Counted from the first letter of the stretch, positions 10,340 to 23,289 are shown. The stretch is 64,000 nt of DNA from Linum tenue (GCA_946122785.1 CAMGYJ010000005.1:87104547-87168546); one strand, 5' to 3'. Notes: generated by a model from the letters alone, not told the origin. Made by a program: numbers and translations.

Positions 10340-12360
10340 GTGACTTGCTATAACTATAACTTCCCAATCGACGGCCAAGTATAACTGATGACCGGGTGTA
10401 GGATAGGGTAAGCAAGCAATAAAATTTATCGTACCACGGGAATCTAAGCTTACCTTACTTCTGGTATAGGGTTCGTTATCTAGCCAACCTAGGATAGTGA
10501 TTAAGTAAATTAAACTAACTAACCTAGCTAATTACAAGGGGTGGAGCTCTCTTAGCTTGAATCCCCCTAGTTCTATCGTTTAGTCGATGTTGAGTAATAT
10601 CCTAGCTCGATCGATTCACTACCCTACCGTTAGGAGATCGACTCACTCAGGATTGGCCCGGAAAGATGAAGTGATGGATGGGTAGGTACTCTATTCAACC
10701 TAGGATTTCATATATTGCTAGCAGACCAATGGAATCAACTCCCTCATGGATTACCTTGACAATACGATAGGAGTGACCTGAAGACGCCAATAATTGGATC
10801 TAAGGGGATTATCTCCCTCCTAGGTCAAAATCTCAATTGACATGCTATGGAAACCCAACTCATGCCATTCATTAAAACATCCATCAATTACGTAAAATCA
10901 TCAATCAAACATGAAATTTGTCACATACATCAACATAAAACCAAAACTTAGACCTAGGGTTCTTAAACCTAAGAGAAGAGGGCTAGTTTATAGAGAAAAG
11001 AGAGAGATTACAAATTGGAGCACAAGATCTTCTTCTTCTAGGCTTGATTCCTGGCTTCCAAGCTTGATCAATGCCTTCAATTAAGCTCCAAGATGACTCA
11101 AGAACACACACACTCTCTCTCACTAGAACTCCCCTTTGGTGTTTTGGGTGGAAACCCTAGAGAGAGAATTGATTTCTCCTCCCAACACCAACTCTCCTTT
11201 CTCTCTCCCAGTTGATGTCTTTATATTTGCCCGACAATGCGACATCACCTTCACTCTTTAAGGTCGTGATAATAGCAAGCAGATGGTGGTCTCGGCCAAA
11301 AATGCACCATTTAGGGCGATTTTCATGATCTTGGGACCATGATATCTTTTAGGCTCGCGAGACGCACAATGGCTGCTGGAATTTGGCAACTTCAAGGTCT
11401 ATGGGTGGTTATCACGGTCTCGAGACCGTGATAAATGAGTGCTTCCCTTGAAGTCTTGCACTTTACTCTCTAGGGGTGATTATCACGGTCTCGGGACCAT
11501 GATAAATGACTGTTGCCCTTGAACTCTTGCACTTCACTTCTTGGGGGAGATTTTCACTCCCTTAGGGATTGCCATTCTTAGCAAAACCATACACAAATCA
11601 CTCATGTGGTATGAATGGAGCTTCCAAACACAAGGGTGAATAGATAACGATGTAGACACAAAGAAAGTAAGATCGCTCTATCTAAATCAATCAAGCTCAA
11701 GTAGCGAGAGCTATCTAAAAAGAGAGCGACCCTTAGACACACGGCTCAAAAGGGTTGACTGGGGGATAATGAAATCAGGACAAGTCAAATTTTGGGTCTT
11801 GGACTAAACCTATGCCTCCATCTTCCTCGCTAGCAACAACGTGAATGCTACACATCATGTAAACGGGGATCTAATACACAAGAATGAAACGAGCAACACA
11901 AGTCTCACATGACTACCTAGGTGCTCGATCATTCGTTCTGACTCCCTAAACTCAATGCATAAGCAACTGTGGAAAGTGAGTAATCGATTCAAAACATATA
12001 TCGGTTCACAAACACATGAGAACTGAACCCTTGCACAAACCTAATACATGTCTCAGACATCATTATAGGTTCCACTTAATCACAAGCAAATCATCTATAG
12101 ACAATGGTAATAACCAAGAGATTCAAAACCAAACACCACAAGTGCCACTATGATCATGTAAATGTAGAAGTTATTTTTCTTGGAGCCCTCAAATTTTTTA
12201 AAATTTTGGAATTCAAATAGGCTCCAAGCACTCAAGATCACACCAATCATTCACACACATAAGCATAATAGACTACCCCCCACACTTAAGCTAGACATTG
12301 CCCTTTATGGCATAATATAATGAGGTAGAACGAAATTACCGGATAGGGTGTGAGTGTTTG
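10340..12360 (-). mobile_element. Athila-like 3' end (copy C)
   Basis: Reverse-strand fragment. From 12360 downwards come: the end of the env-like region, a poly-G tract (reverse complement AAGTGTGGGGGG, about 12277-12292), a long 3' untranslated region colinear with 39940-40480 of the forward Athila-like element (shared GTGCTTGGAG, GGGCTCCAAG, TTTGAGCCGTGTG words), and then an LTR lacking its first part (about 10340-11600). A TATA-like AAATATAAAG lies on the reverse strand at 11219-11228. No coding sequence is left. The LTR start and true polypurine tract seem deleted. Confidence 0.65.
11325..11505. repeat. Palindrome cluster in Athila-like LTR
   Basis: A perfect 26-bp palindrome at 11409-11434 has the half-site TTATCACGGTCTC followed by its exact reverse complement. 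A second copy at 11480-11505 has two mismatched pairs, and a decayed third lies at about 11325-11348. All lie upstream of the TATA-like box at 11219-11228 (reverse strand). Confidence 0.85.
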
Positions 12361-12899
12361 TGAAACAACCTGAACCTTTTAAGCAAATCGAAATACTCAT
12401 GGCTTCGGAGCTAGTTAAAACAAAACAAATACAACTGAATTATTTCCAAAAGAAAATCAAATAAATTTCCCTGACACTTGGCTGGGCGACCTTAATCCAT
12501 ATTCATTAAAACAACTTAAAGTCTAAACCTCCAGTTTATACTCATAATCATAAACATAAATAACTAAACAAACTCTAACTATAACTCCTCGCTGAGCTCC
12601 CTGAGATCTCGTCAATGCTAGTGCGGCTGATCGCCCCGTCTTGCCTCTTCTCGAAATCCACATCTGCTAACCCTTCCTCAACTTGGTGAGTGAGAAGGGG
12701 TCAGTCTCGTCGTTACTACCTAAGGTTTTTCCCTCAGCAAGTCCTTAATAATTCACGTTATAATAATTTCCTCCCGTAGATGAAAGGAATTCTCAGTTTC
12801 ATCCTTAATACTCTTATTCATACGTTAACTTAAAGAAGTTCTCGACTTCTATTCTTATCTCCGAGAAGTTCTCGACATCTATCCTTAACTCATACACAT

Positions 12900-13110
12900 A
12901 ACACTAGAGACCACCGCATTACGTCTCCCTGTCCGGTGCCCTACCTTGGTATGCCAATCGCGTTACGTCTCGCCGTCCGGTTTCATACCCAACTCGGAAA
13001 TGGTCTATGCTACGTCTCACCATCCAGTACCATGCTCTATCAACTGCTATGTTACGTATTGCCATCCAGCAGTGATCTGAGAATCTACCGCGTCCAGTAG
13101 TGGCCCAACC
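12900..13110. repeat. Hairpin minisatellite, diverged copy
   Basis: Four units have the CGTTACGTCTCGCCGTCC-like core in various states of decay, with complementary arms CACCG/CGGTG, AATCG/CGGTT (one G-T pair), ATGGT/ACCAT and ACTGCT/AGCAGT. The arms mostly still pair although the core has mutated. Confidence 0.7.
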
Positions 13111-14356
13111 TCCCGGGGGTTCATCTCACCATTAACCATACATTACAAACATATATTCATAAATACACAAACACAACGCGTGCCTCCACCTTTAGTAGGC
13201 GGTGGGATACCTCCACACATAATCGCGCGTACTCATAAAATTAACAAACATTACTTAAACTAAAAACATAAACTAAAAGACCTACGACTGAGATATTACC
13301 CCCTTTACACCAACAACATTAGTCGAACTTGATCGATCAATAAGACCCCTCTTCACTGCCAGTGGATCCACATCATCGTTCGAGATTCCACGCTCAAACT
13401 CCTCGTGCTTTACCTCCTTTCGTTCTTCCTCCTATTAAGCATTTAGACGAAAACTTAATTCACTTCTCTCCAAGCGTAACCAACCAAACAACCTCGAATT
13501 TGGTTGATTCAAATTCCAATCTCCTTCATTTAACCTTTCTAGACTTTCCCACAAAATTCTAGAAAATTACCTTTTTGCCCCAAGATGGCAAATTGCAGAA
13601 TGATACTCGTAATTTTTTAGTATTATCTATTTGGCCCCAAATTTCCAAAATCACACCATTTAGTCCACCAGGTCAATTTACACTTTCTGATTTTAACATT
13701 TCATTCCAAATGGCTTATTTCCATTAGGTACCCAAACACTTGCTAATTACAAACTAATCCCTGACAAGGTAAATTAGCGATTGACGCCCAGACTTCCTCA
13801 AAATTCCCCAACTGACTTGGTATCCAAAAAGACCTAATTTTCTCTACTATTCATCAAATTTTTATTTTTGTGCCATCGCACTCCAACAAAATGGGAAGAG
13901 GTCTTACCTCTTTAATGCCGTCGCCGACTCCTTCCTCCTCCGTGCACCTCATGTCCATCATCGATCAAATCCTCCGGCTCCTCTTCCTCCTCCTCGGACA
14001 GTAGTACGCCAGAGATCGTCGTTATCGGAGTTATGCTGTCGCCACTGTTAACGTCAATTCTATGGCGTAGGCCACACCATCGAAGGCCAACTCCAAAAAT
14101 CCCAGACTCCCGGAAGCTTGAGAGGATAGTTGTGCGGTCTCACCGTCGTCTTCACCTCATCACTCGTCCCGATGCCATTATAGTTAATGCTACCCCTTGC
14201 CCCAGTCGTTGTCGTACTGCCGAGCTCCTTACTCTCTTTGGTCGTTATTTGGCCTCTCTCTCTTCCTCCTAGTCGAAAGTTGTCCATGCTTCTCTCTCTC
14301 CGCGTATCTAGATATTGTTTTCAAAGGACCAATACTAAACTTTTCTGACTCGTTCT

Positions 14357-15865
14357 TGACTCGTCCCGAATACTATAATAATTTCCCGCCTAAGGTAACA
14401 GTATAAACCTTAGTCGGGTGCAGTACATCATAAGTATGTTTAAATATCAACCCCGGTCGGTCCATCTACCCCTACTTGAGTCATTTGAATCATTATCTAG
14501 TAATAAAGTTTTGGTTGAAAAGTTTGCTAATTAAAGTAAAACAAGACAAAGGTGAATGGTTTTGAAAGATCTTTTGTCGAAGGATCACTCGGGTGTCGCT
14601 TCCCCCTAACTACTACCATGGTATGTGAACCGAAAAGATTGCTATGGGCAAGGTGATCGCTAACCGCTAGGGGACGCAAATATGATCGTAGACCATACTC
14701 ATGATTGCTAAACCGAGGCATGCATTATAGGCTCTCACTAGGCCCTCTCGGTTTAGGCAATCAATGGTTGACTTACTCCCTCGATCAACCCAAGGGTTGA
14801 ATGGCTTAATCGCGTTTGACCAAATTGCTTAATCTAATATTGAGGTTTGCCCTAAATTAACCTAGTTAGAAGACTTACAAAGCCCTAGGGATACCAACTC
14901 AATTGAGACTCCCTTGGAAGGGGGGTTTCCTCTCTAGACTAGGTTAGGTGGCTAATTAGATTGCTAAGAATAGATATGGACAATCCTTATGTTGCTAAGC
15001 TTAGACATGCACAAACCAAAGGATGCTAAGCACAAACATGCAAAATCAAGATGAATAGTACCTCAAACATTTGAATTAAACAAACCCAATGACAATCATT
15101 CAATTCACATGAAAGAAAGCTACATGGTAGAGTTAGGGTTTCACAACACCCAAGTGAAAAGAATTCTACTTCATGCTAGAAATGGGAGAAACACAAGGAG
15201 AAGGGGTAGAAACCATCTTGGAGGAGGCTTCCAATCTTCTTGGCCCTTATGTTGAACTTTCCTTGGAGAAAATCTTCCCAAAATCCACCTTGGAGCAAAA
15301 CCCTAGCCTCCTTCTTCTTTGGTTCGTGTTTCTCTCTCTAGAAATCAGAAGAAGGCTTTCTCCCTCAAGTGGGCTCTCCCCTCTCCCTTCCTTTCAGCTC
15401 AGCTTTTAAACAGGGAACAGGTTGTGTTCACGGCTCCAGTTCACGGACGTGAACACTGAAACACGTCCGTGAACTCCAATTGGGCGCCGGAACGCACCGC
15501 TTCGCTTGCTGTGGTTCACGGCTAACAACTCCTCTTCACGGTCTTAGCAACCGTGAACACAATTGGCGTCGGTAACTTGCATTTTGGTTCTGTACGCCTC
15601 AAAGTTCACGGCCATTGGCTCTTCTTCACGGTCATACAAGACCGTGAACATCCAAGGAAAACCGTGAACTTGCCGTTTTTCACCTCTTCTCCCGGTTTTC
15701 GATCTTTTTCGTCCAAATTTCGACCCCAAGGCTGGTTTCACTTGTTAAATCATGAAACACACTAAAACACGAGAAACCTAGCATAAAACCAACCTTATAG
15801 GAGCGAAGTTGCCACAAACGACCAAGGAAAACGGGGACAAAACATGCACCATTAGGCCCGAACCA
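14357..15865 (-). repeat. Athila-like solo LTR
   Basis: 1509 bp, TG...CA bounded, with exact target duplication GTTCT at 14352-14356 and 15866-15870. Reverse complement starts TGGTTCGGG and ends GACGAGTCA, resembling the solo LTR at 27593-29083 (TGATTCGGG...GAGCGAGCCA). A CACGG/CCGTG inverted-repeat cluster lies at 15424-15680, and a TATA-like TTTAAAA lies downstream of it on the reverse strand (15403-15411). Confidence 0.88.
15424..15680. repeat. CACGG/CCGTG hairpin cluster in solo LTR
   Basis: Several GTTCACGG and CCGTGAAC half-sites occur in facing pairs, for example TTCACGGTC, six-base loop, GACCGTGAA near 15625-15649, and GTTCACGGACGTGAAC near 15435. Spacing and loops vary while the half-site is constant. 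Confidence 0.8.
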
Positions 15866-16289
15866 GTTCTCAAGCTCTCACTACTCATCGCCACTCCCTT
15901 CCTTCTTTCCTGCTCGTGACCGGCTTGTCATGGGAGTATAGATAATTAACTCCTATTCACTCTATAAATTCATCCTCATCAAATCCCTAATTAATTGGAA
16001 TTAATCCCAAATCGAATTCCCTGCCGTTTTGTTCTGTTACGCCCAATTTTCCAAGTGATCCCTTCAGTTTCTCTTCCACGTTTCGCCGCTGCTCTGTTTT
16101 CCTCTTCTTCTTTATTCTTCTGGTCGAGTCCCCACAGTGAACAACTCCTCTTCTTCCTGGGCCAGTTGCCCACCTTTTTTTTTCTTCTTTCTTTCCACTC
16201 GATCTAGTACAGTCCCTAGCCGAGTAAAGTGTCATTTGTGAATTGTGCTTCAAGGGCATGGATTAACCTTTCGACACCCTTGTTTACAT

Positions 16290-17586
16290 TTCTCGCTCGC
16301 TACAAACTACTCAATCCCAATCATAGGCCAAGTGTAACATATAACAAGTGCATTATAAAGCAAGTATTTATATTATCATACCCGACGATCTATACATCCT
16401 ACATTCATCAATCTACAAATTATATAGCAATTCAAGTGAAAAAACTTCACTAAGATGATTATCCCCCTAGTCACGTGTTGAGATGAGAATATTATACTTT
16501 AGTAAGATAGGCAAGTTCACATATCATTAGGAGATCTAAAATGCTATTCCACTCCCTCGAAGATTGACTCGAAACAACAAAGAATCACTAGTCACAATGA
16601 TTCATGGCACTCTACATTGATTGAGTAGTGACCCTAATTGCCATATGGGGATCAACCGTACATGAGATTTTCATCTCATACGGCTCCTCCCTTCTATGTA
16701 TAATGAAAAAAATACATAGAATCAAAAAGGAGTGAAATACTCTCATTATGGATCTTCTCCCTCCTAGGTCAATTTTCCCCAAAATTGAGGGATTTGATCA
16801 AGAAAACTCAATTTGCTTGAAAATACCTCAATCAATATATAATCAACAATACCCATCACACAAATAGCTCACAAGCATCAATCTAAAACATCCTAGACTA
16901 GGGTTCACATCATCCAAGTGAAAAGAAGAACTACTCCATAGCTAGAGAAGAAACAACAACTAGAATAGAAGAAAACCCCGTGGAAACTTATTCTTCCTCT
17001 TCCTAGTTGATTGGATGGATGCCTGGAGCTGAAATATAACCTCCAAATGGATTGGGTAGGTCAAATCCACCTTCAATTCAACTTTTTCGAAGATCACTCT
17101 TTAGAATTATCTTATGAAATTCTTCTCCCTCTCCTTTATATAGCATGCGAGTACACGTTTCACAGTTGCACATCACGCCCGTGAATTGTGTAACGAAATT
17201 GTGATCTCAGTGCAAAGCGCGTCATTTATTAACAAACTTTACGGTCTCTTTGCTGACTTCATGGTCTGGGACCGTGATCCTTGAAATGCAGCGAGGCGTG
17301 AACATGCTCCTGTAACTTTGTGATCTTCACAATTTCCTCGTCAAATTCACGGTCTACTGCCTGTGACAATTGCTGCCAGCCCGTGATCCTTGCACATTCT
17401 CCATTTTGCTCCATTTTTTTTATCCCTTTTGTCAGAATTTTGATCCTCTTGTCCATTATACCTGTTAAAGTCTGAAATATGCCAAAACAAGACCAAACCT
17501 AGCGTAAAATGGCTTCAAGGAAGGTGCAAAGCAAGTCAAATGGCACAAGGCAAGAGGTATAAAAGTGTACAATCCATCCCAAATCA
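16290..17586 (-). repeat. 3' LTR of copy B
   Basis: Reverse complement begins TGATTTGGGATGG directly after the purine tract CAAGTGGGGCAG (about 17588-17600). It has CACGG/CCGTG half-sites at about 17160-17400 and, downstream of them, the TATA box TATATAAAGG (reverse strand, 17133-17142). The outer end near 16290-16300 (GTAGCGAGCGA) is approximate. Confidence 0.7.
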
Positions 17587-17589
17587 AAC

Positions 17590-18499
17590 TGCCCCACTTG
17601 AACGTTTTTTTGTCCCCAAGCAAACCTACTCAAACCAATACAACTTGCAGGACAATCACAATGATATGAACTATCATTCATCAGTGGCGCCTCAAAAACA
17701 ATCAAAGTTGTAAATTTTACTTCTATCTCTTCGTGCAAAAACACACTCTCGGATTAGGCCCTTGCCAACTAAGGAGTTCTATACACTTCACGTTAACAAT
17801 CGGGGACTCATAAGAATACGTGTGAAAAGTGAATGACTCCATGGTGGCGCTCCTACCTTCTTTTCAAAAGAGGACTCAAAGTTTTGAGCCTCAACTTAAA
17901 CTTTGTCGTATATGGCACCGCACTTTCGCAATTTTTCAAATTAAGGCATCTCTACCTTGGGCTAAGAGCATAACTACATTGCCTTCTCTATCAAAGCCTC
18001 ATGTGGGGGGAAGTAATTGTTGGGTTCATTGCCACAAGCACCAATTCCTAGCCTGCAGTTCTCGTCTCAACAATAAATGAGTTCGCACACATGAGGGTAC
18101 AAACGAGATCCAGGTACTCTTTGACTTGCTTAAAGGCATACTTTCTCCATACCATACAAGTTTACAAGGAGAATAGGCGTTTGGGGAATCTGAAGAAGTA
18201 AATGATGACCGGGACACTAAAAAGCTATCTCATCCCCAAAGGATGAGGATGGAACGAAGTTACCGAATCATTAGCGAGTAAAAGTCGGATTGAGATGGAC
18301 CAGTTTCGAGGGAGATAGAGCTTCACATGGAACAAACACACAAACACATGCTCACACAAGTCGAGGTTATAACACAATCATAATAGCCATCATCACAAGA
18401 AAATAAAAACACCAGTGGTACTAGTTCAAACACACAAAAATAACAAAAGAAGAGTGTAGATTCAAAGTGGGGAGAAATGATATGGTAGTACAACGAGGC
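17590..18499 (-). other. 3' untranslated region of copy B
   Basis: No ORF. Between the env-like region and the LTR, with a C-rich tract at about 18004 (a poly-G tract on the coding strand) and the purine tract next to the LTR. The words GGGGACAA and AAGTGGGG before the LTR parallel those at about 41445-41470 of the forward element. Confidence 0.5.
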
Positions 18500-19711
18500 C
18501 AACATGGCATTTGAGTGGCGGTGACTACTCTTGGGCAGGAGGCGATGGATGCCAATCAAGGTTCTGGAAAGAAATACCCTAAGCACAAACTAGCTCCTCC
18601 AAGCGGTGTGAAAGACGTCGGGCATCCCGCTCCCGGGCGAGCTGAGTTGAAACTCTGGAAAACTTGTCCTCGAGAGCAGAGACTCGAGCCTCAAGGATGC
18701 GCGAGGAGGAAGGACCGTCTTCAGATGATGATGATGCACCTGTATGGCCACGTCGCCATGATGGTAGAGCTCTCTATGATAGATCTGCAACCTCCTCTCC
18801 CAATGATCAGAACATAGCTGAGGGTCGGATGCCATCGATGAACTTGATGCATCTCTCAATCCGGACAAGTGGCATGTGGTGGCGTGTCTCCACTAGGAAG
18901 ATCTCCATCCTCCCAACCAGTGTTCATATGGTGGTGTCCACGTTGTAGTATCATGCAAGTCGATTCATGATAGGACCCAAGTGCATTTGGTAGGCGGGTG
19001 GTCGGTCTAAAATCCTCAAGAATGATGTCGCCACAACTGCTCCCAGATGAAGAGATTCCAGAGGTCGACTCATCGTGTGAAGTGCTACCACCCCACGGAG
19101 GGTCACCTGTCCCTGAGATAGTAGACCCAGGATCACAAAGTGTGTCAAAAGCATGTAGAGGATTCTCAACTGGGACTGGAACTGGTCCTCTTGGTGTGAC
19201 CCGCACGTAAGGTATGATCTCTGTACTCCGGTAGGCAGATTTCCTCGTACACTGGGGATTCATATCCTGGGTGTATCTAAGCACCATCTTCGTCATGATC
19301 CTTGTGTTGAGCCCCAAACCCTGGGCTAGGGTGTCATACCCAATCGTATGAAGGACTTCACGCAATCTGAACTCCACATATGGCTGATTGCATCGTGATC
19401 TAGGCTGCTCGTGCCTGAATGTGGAGTAGAACTCTAAGCACAACTCCTAGTAAATTGGTGCCACTACGGATGAGTGACGGCTATGGATGAGTGACACTAC
19501 AGATGAGTGACAGCTACTGAGATTGCAACTGGTGCCACTAAGGATGAGTGATGGCTACTGAGATCGTAGCTCGTCAATGGAAAAGCTCGAATGTCAATGT
19601 CGAGGCGCCCATAGGATCCAATATCCCCATTCCTCCATTACTCAAATTGGTCCCCGTAGTCGGGGTGATTCACCGAGTACTAGATATATGAATGCATAAG
19701 ATCAACCGTCC
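18500..19711 (-). pseudogene. Env-like (Athila ORF1-type) gene of copy B
   Basis: Degenerate third ORF of an Athila-like element. The clearest part is read from 19443 down to 18856, where a CLEFYSTFRHE block followed by VEFRLREVLHTIGYD resembles the EFYSSFEHF block of the env-like ORF at 38431-39638. Upstream, to a likely splice acceptor at about 19710 (reverse complement TTTTTGTAG), frames are broken and carry short GATGAGTGAC repeats (19460-19580). The function of this ORF family is unsettled: it is env-like in position only, and I see no clear signal peptide or membrane segment. Not functional. Confidence 0.6.
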
Positions 19712-20529
19712 TACAAAAATATCAAAGCAACAAGCACCATACGTGGAAATATTTGTCAATCAAAGCAAATTGGGGAGAAAATTGAATCCAAACTTACTTT
19801 CCAACATGGGTAACATACCTTAATAGGCATTTCACAAGGCCGGATGACCAACATAGAAGCACAATCATCCCAAAAGCACACTGAAACATGAAACTAGGTA
19901 TTTCATAGATCACAAAGGTTGCAAATGCAAGCCTAGATGATGCCCAATGACCACCATTCAACATGCACGAAAGTGTATCAAGGCTAGTCATTTAACATAC
20001 AGTTGGTGGGCATTATTCAAGACAAACATCATAACATGCAAAATATTGCCCACCAAGGCAAAAACATTCCATCAATCACTTCAGAAACATGCAATCAATC
20101 ACAATTCAACTAATGTCTTGCCTCATTTCATTATTCATGCAAAAATTCACAAATCTTTTACCTAGGAAACCTAGATCGAATTCTCCAAGATTGAATAAGT
20201 AAGAATTCAAAACACACCTGGAGATGCTAGTAGGATCAAAGAGGAAGGCGAGGGAGTCAAATTTTGGCCAAAAAATTAATAATATAAGGATGCCGAAGCT
20301 TCGCCTAAAGCTCGCCGGAGAAGTATGCCAGCAATATAACTTAGCCCAAAACTTCCCAAAAGCTCGGCGAAGGTGCGTCTTAGCAAGGGAAGCATGGATA
20401 TTTGTTTGGTTTTTGGATTGGTTGGCCGGAAGTAGATTAAATTGATGAAAACTACATGGTATGATGATTGTCGGCGAGATGTTCTAAGGATTGCGGCGAT
20501 GCAAAGTTCACGTTTGAGCAAACATCACA

Positions 20530-20790
20530 CCGCTTTTATACTGCCGAAGACAAGGATCACGCTTTTTGTGTTGATTTCACGGTCTCAGACCGTGATTCCA
20601 CTACAAAAATACAAGTTTTTGGGCAACATCATGGTACATTAAATTGTCACGGGGTTTGCCCGTGAACATTACATGCTACCCGTGATGTCTTCAATTTGAT
20701 TTAAATTTATGTCTACATCACGGTTGTGGTAATTGTCACAGTTTGAGACCGTCAACATTACACCAAAATCATGATGTGTGCAAAAAAGGG
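20530..20790 (-). promoter_or_regulatory. Putative internal promoter before env-like ORF (copy B)
   Basis: On the reverse strand several CACGG/CCGTG inverted repeats, including a 19-bp one at 20577-20595 (TCACGGTCT, one base, AGACCGTGA), are followed by a TATA box GTATAAAAG (about 20533-20541). About 320 bases further on, CTCCAG|GTGTG (20213-20223) could be a splice donor. This repeats the layout of the LTR promoters of the same family, which suggests a separate env transcript. That is inference; no transcript evidence is available. Confidence 0.55.
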
Positions 20791-20799
20791 GATTTCATC

Positions 20800-21107
20800 A
20801 ATTTTCAATCTAAATCGACTCAACCTTGCCCCAAACTTCAAGCACAACAAAAGAATCTATCAAAACACGTCAACCATGGGGACGATGATCATTCAAAACT
20901 CACACACTTGACTGCAACACACACAAAATGGAGAAAAATAAGGAAAAGAAACACAAACCAAAGTTAGGTTGCCTCCCAACAAGCACTTGTTTAATGTCAT
21001 TAGCTAGACGTTGTAGGTCTTTATGCGTTGGAACATGAGGCCAACGAGCGTGGATCTGCCACACTCTCAAGGAGAGGCTTGTCACTCGAACTACCTTTGC
21101 TGAAGGA
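20800..21107 (-). pseudogene. Post-pol segment of copy B
   Basis: Carries GTGCTTGTTGGGAGGCAACC on the reverse strand (about 20965-20985), the sequence that follows pol in Athila-like elements (compare about 37090-37110). The RT-to-integrase part that should precede it is absent. Confidence 0.55.
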
Positions 21108-23235
21108 TGTAACACCGTGGAATTTTAGATTTGGGTTCGACCATATTTAATGAGCGGTTAGTTTAACGGTTACGTACTAGGAGTTACAACCACATATTAA
21201 GAATAATAATAATTATTATTATTATCTATTTATTATAAAAAAAAAAAATAATCCCACTCGTTCAGGAAGGGCCGAGAGGCCGTTCAGGAAGGGCCGAGAG
21301 GCCATTCCTTTGTTTGGCCACACATATAAATCCCCCCAGCACCCAGCAGCAGCAAAACCCCTCTTTGTAATTATTCCCCAGAATAAACCGCGCCACTCGC
21401 AGCCGAATCCCAATCCCGATCTCGGTCCCGATTTCCCAGCCCAGCCCATCCCTTTCATGTTTCTAGGTCAAGATCACGAACCCATTCGCGATTTCTAAAC
21501 TCGATTCATTGATAGTCTAATCTGAAACTGGTATTTTATTAGTGGTAACGTTTGAGGGTTCGATCATCGATCAACGAGGAGATCAACGTCCCGGGCCATC
21601 CAATCTAGTCCTACGCACGTTCTAGAGGTAAGAGAAGTCAATCCCTTTGAGTTAGATCGATCGATTTGTTGATTTTTCGTGAGGTTACAATTTTGGATTT
21701 TTAGCAACATGCGTTACAGGTTTTAGCGATAGATTTAGGGTGGTCACTAAAGCTGCTGGGAATTTCCATAAACGTATTTTTGATGTTTTAATTGTTTTGA
21801 GTCTCTGTGGGTGTTTGCTCCTGGGTGTAATAATTTTATACATCGAGGGAGGTCTAGGAGATGGCTGTAATTTAATTTGGGAATTTTAGAAGATATATTT
21901 CTATTTTTAGAAATTGATTGAATATTCTTTTTAATTAAATATAAGTCTTTCCGGTGTGTTTTTAAGGGTTTGATAATTTTCCAGGGTATAAGTGCTCATG
22001 ATACACATTGGAAAATTATTATCCAAAATTTTAAGAAGATTCAAGTTAAATGAAAAATTCGTCCAAGATAAAAATAATTGAGAAAAATGTATTGTTTTGA
22101 AGGGATTAATTCTCGAAAAATTTTAATTGGGTTAAGGGACCTTTAGAATGAGGCTCGAGGACTGGAGTTTGAGGAGAGGATGTTCTAGTGATTCAAAAGG
22201 GGTTTTAAATCAACAAAGATCGTCTAAGAAAATAGATTCTTATTAATAGGTTTCCCCCAGATAATCCGGCTAAGGAGGGGTTTCGTCGAAGAAGGAATCG
22301 AGGAGTCATCTTTTCGAGGTGAGTGTAAAGGGGGTAAAATCTATGTCATAGGTCTTTTAGTTTATGCTTTTCTTACAAGTAATTATTTAGTTAATTTTTC
22401 TAGTATGCGCGATATGTGTTTGAGGCATCCCACCGCCTGTAAGGGTGGAGGCACACGTTGTGCTATGTATGAATGTATGGATGTATGGTTGTAATAGTTG
22501 GTTAATGGCAAGATGAACCCCTGGGCGGTTGGGTCACTACTGGACGGCGAGACGTAATGTAGTGCCATTGCCGAGTTTGGGAATGCAACCGGACGGCGAG
22601 ACGTAACGCGGTTGGCATGCTAGGGTAGGGACACCGGACAGCGAGACGTAACGCGATGGTCCCTAGTATTGGTGTCTATGGATTAAGAATATAAGTAAAG
22701 AAACTCTAAGGATAAGATAGGAGTAGAGATCTCTTATAGACTGTTTGTAACAAAGTATAAGGGATGAAAGCGAGAACGACTTTTGTCTAAGTCAAGAACC
22801 CTAATAACATGTTTAGTGAGGCGTTTCTTAGGGCGAAGACCTTAGGAAGTAATGACGAGATTGACCCCTTCTCACTCACCAGGTGCACTGAGGGGAAGAA
22901 GACGCATCCATCAAGAGGAGGTTATCCGAGGAGAATAGTCGCGGCAAACCTAAAGATGTCAACTGGATCTGGGTAACGAGATGAGACCTCCCATTATATC
23001 TGTCTTTAGTTTCATGTCTTAATGAGTATACTGCGAAACTCAAGGATTGTGTTTTATGTTTTGTTTCTCTGGATTGAGGTCGCCCAAAGTGTTTAGGGCA
23101 TTTCACTTGAGAATCTTAAACATTGTTGTTGTTGATTTTTGGTTTTGACTTGTAAACCTGTTTTGGGTTGCTCCGGAGTAACCAGTTTGTGGTTTGAGTT
23201 ATGGTTTGATTTTCAAAAAGGATCGGGTCGTTTCA
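21108..23235 (+). repeat. 5' LTR of gypsy element
   Basis: TGTAACACC...GTCGTTTCA, 2128 bp. The hairpin minisatellite is at about 22525-22670 (three units). An AAT microsatellite lies near 21205. Confidence 0.9.
22525..22670. repeat. Hairpin minisatellite (three units)
   Basis: Core GGACGGCGAGACGTAACG, the reverse complement of the 1262-1482 core, flanked by paired arms CACTAC/GTAGTG, AACCG/CGGTT and GGGAC/GTCCC. Confidence 0.8.
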
Positions 23236-23238
23236 GTT

Positions 23239-23251
23239 TGGTATCAGAGCC
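23239..23251 (+). other. Primer-binding site
   Basis: TGGTATCAGAGCC three bases after the 5' LTR, complementary to initiator tRNA-Met. Confidence 0.9.
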
Positions 23252-23289
23252 GGCATTCCTCTGTTTCTTGGTCTCCAAGGAATACTGGA

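Larger units (their letters stand above)
12361..16288 (-). repeat. Gypsy solo LTR (older), interrupted
   Basis: It starts on the plus strand with TGAAACAACCTGAACC, matching the LTR ends at 23235 and 26874 (TGAAACGACCCGATCC in the same sense), and contains the hairpin minisatellite and the CTCACCAAG/GTGAGTGAG region of that family. A younger solo LTR (14357-15865) sits inside. The outer right end near 16288 is approximate; I found no convincing target duplication. There is no internal element sequence on either side. Confidence 0.55.

Noticed and set aside
12361..16288. Target duplication for the older solo LTR
   Set aside because: Tested GTTTG, TTTCT and neighbours at both ends; no exact match, so the right boundary is left approximate.
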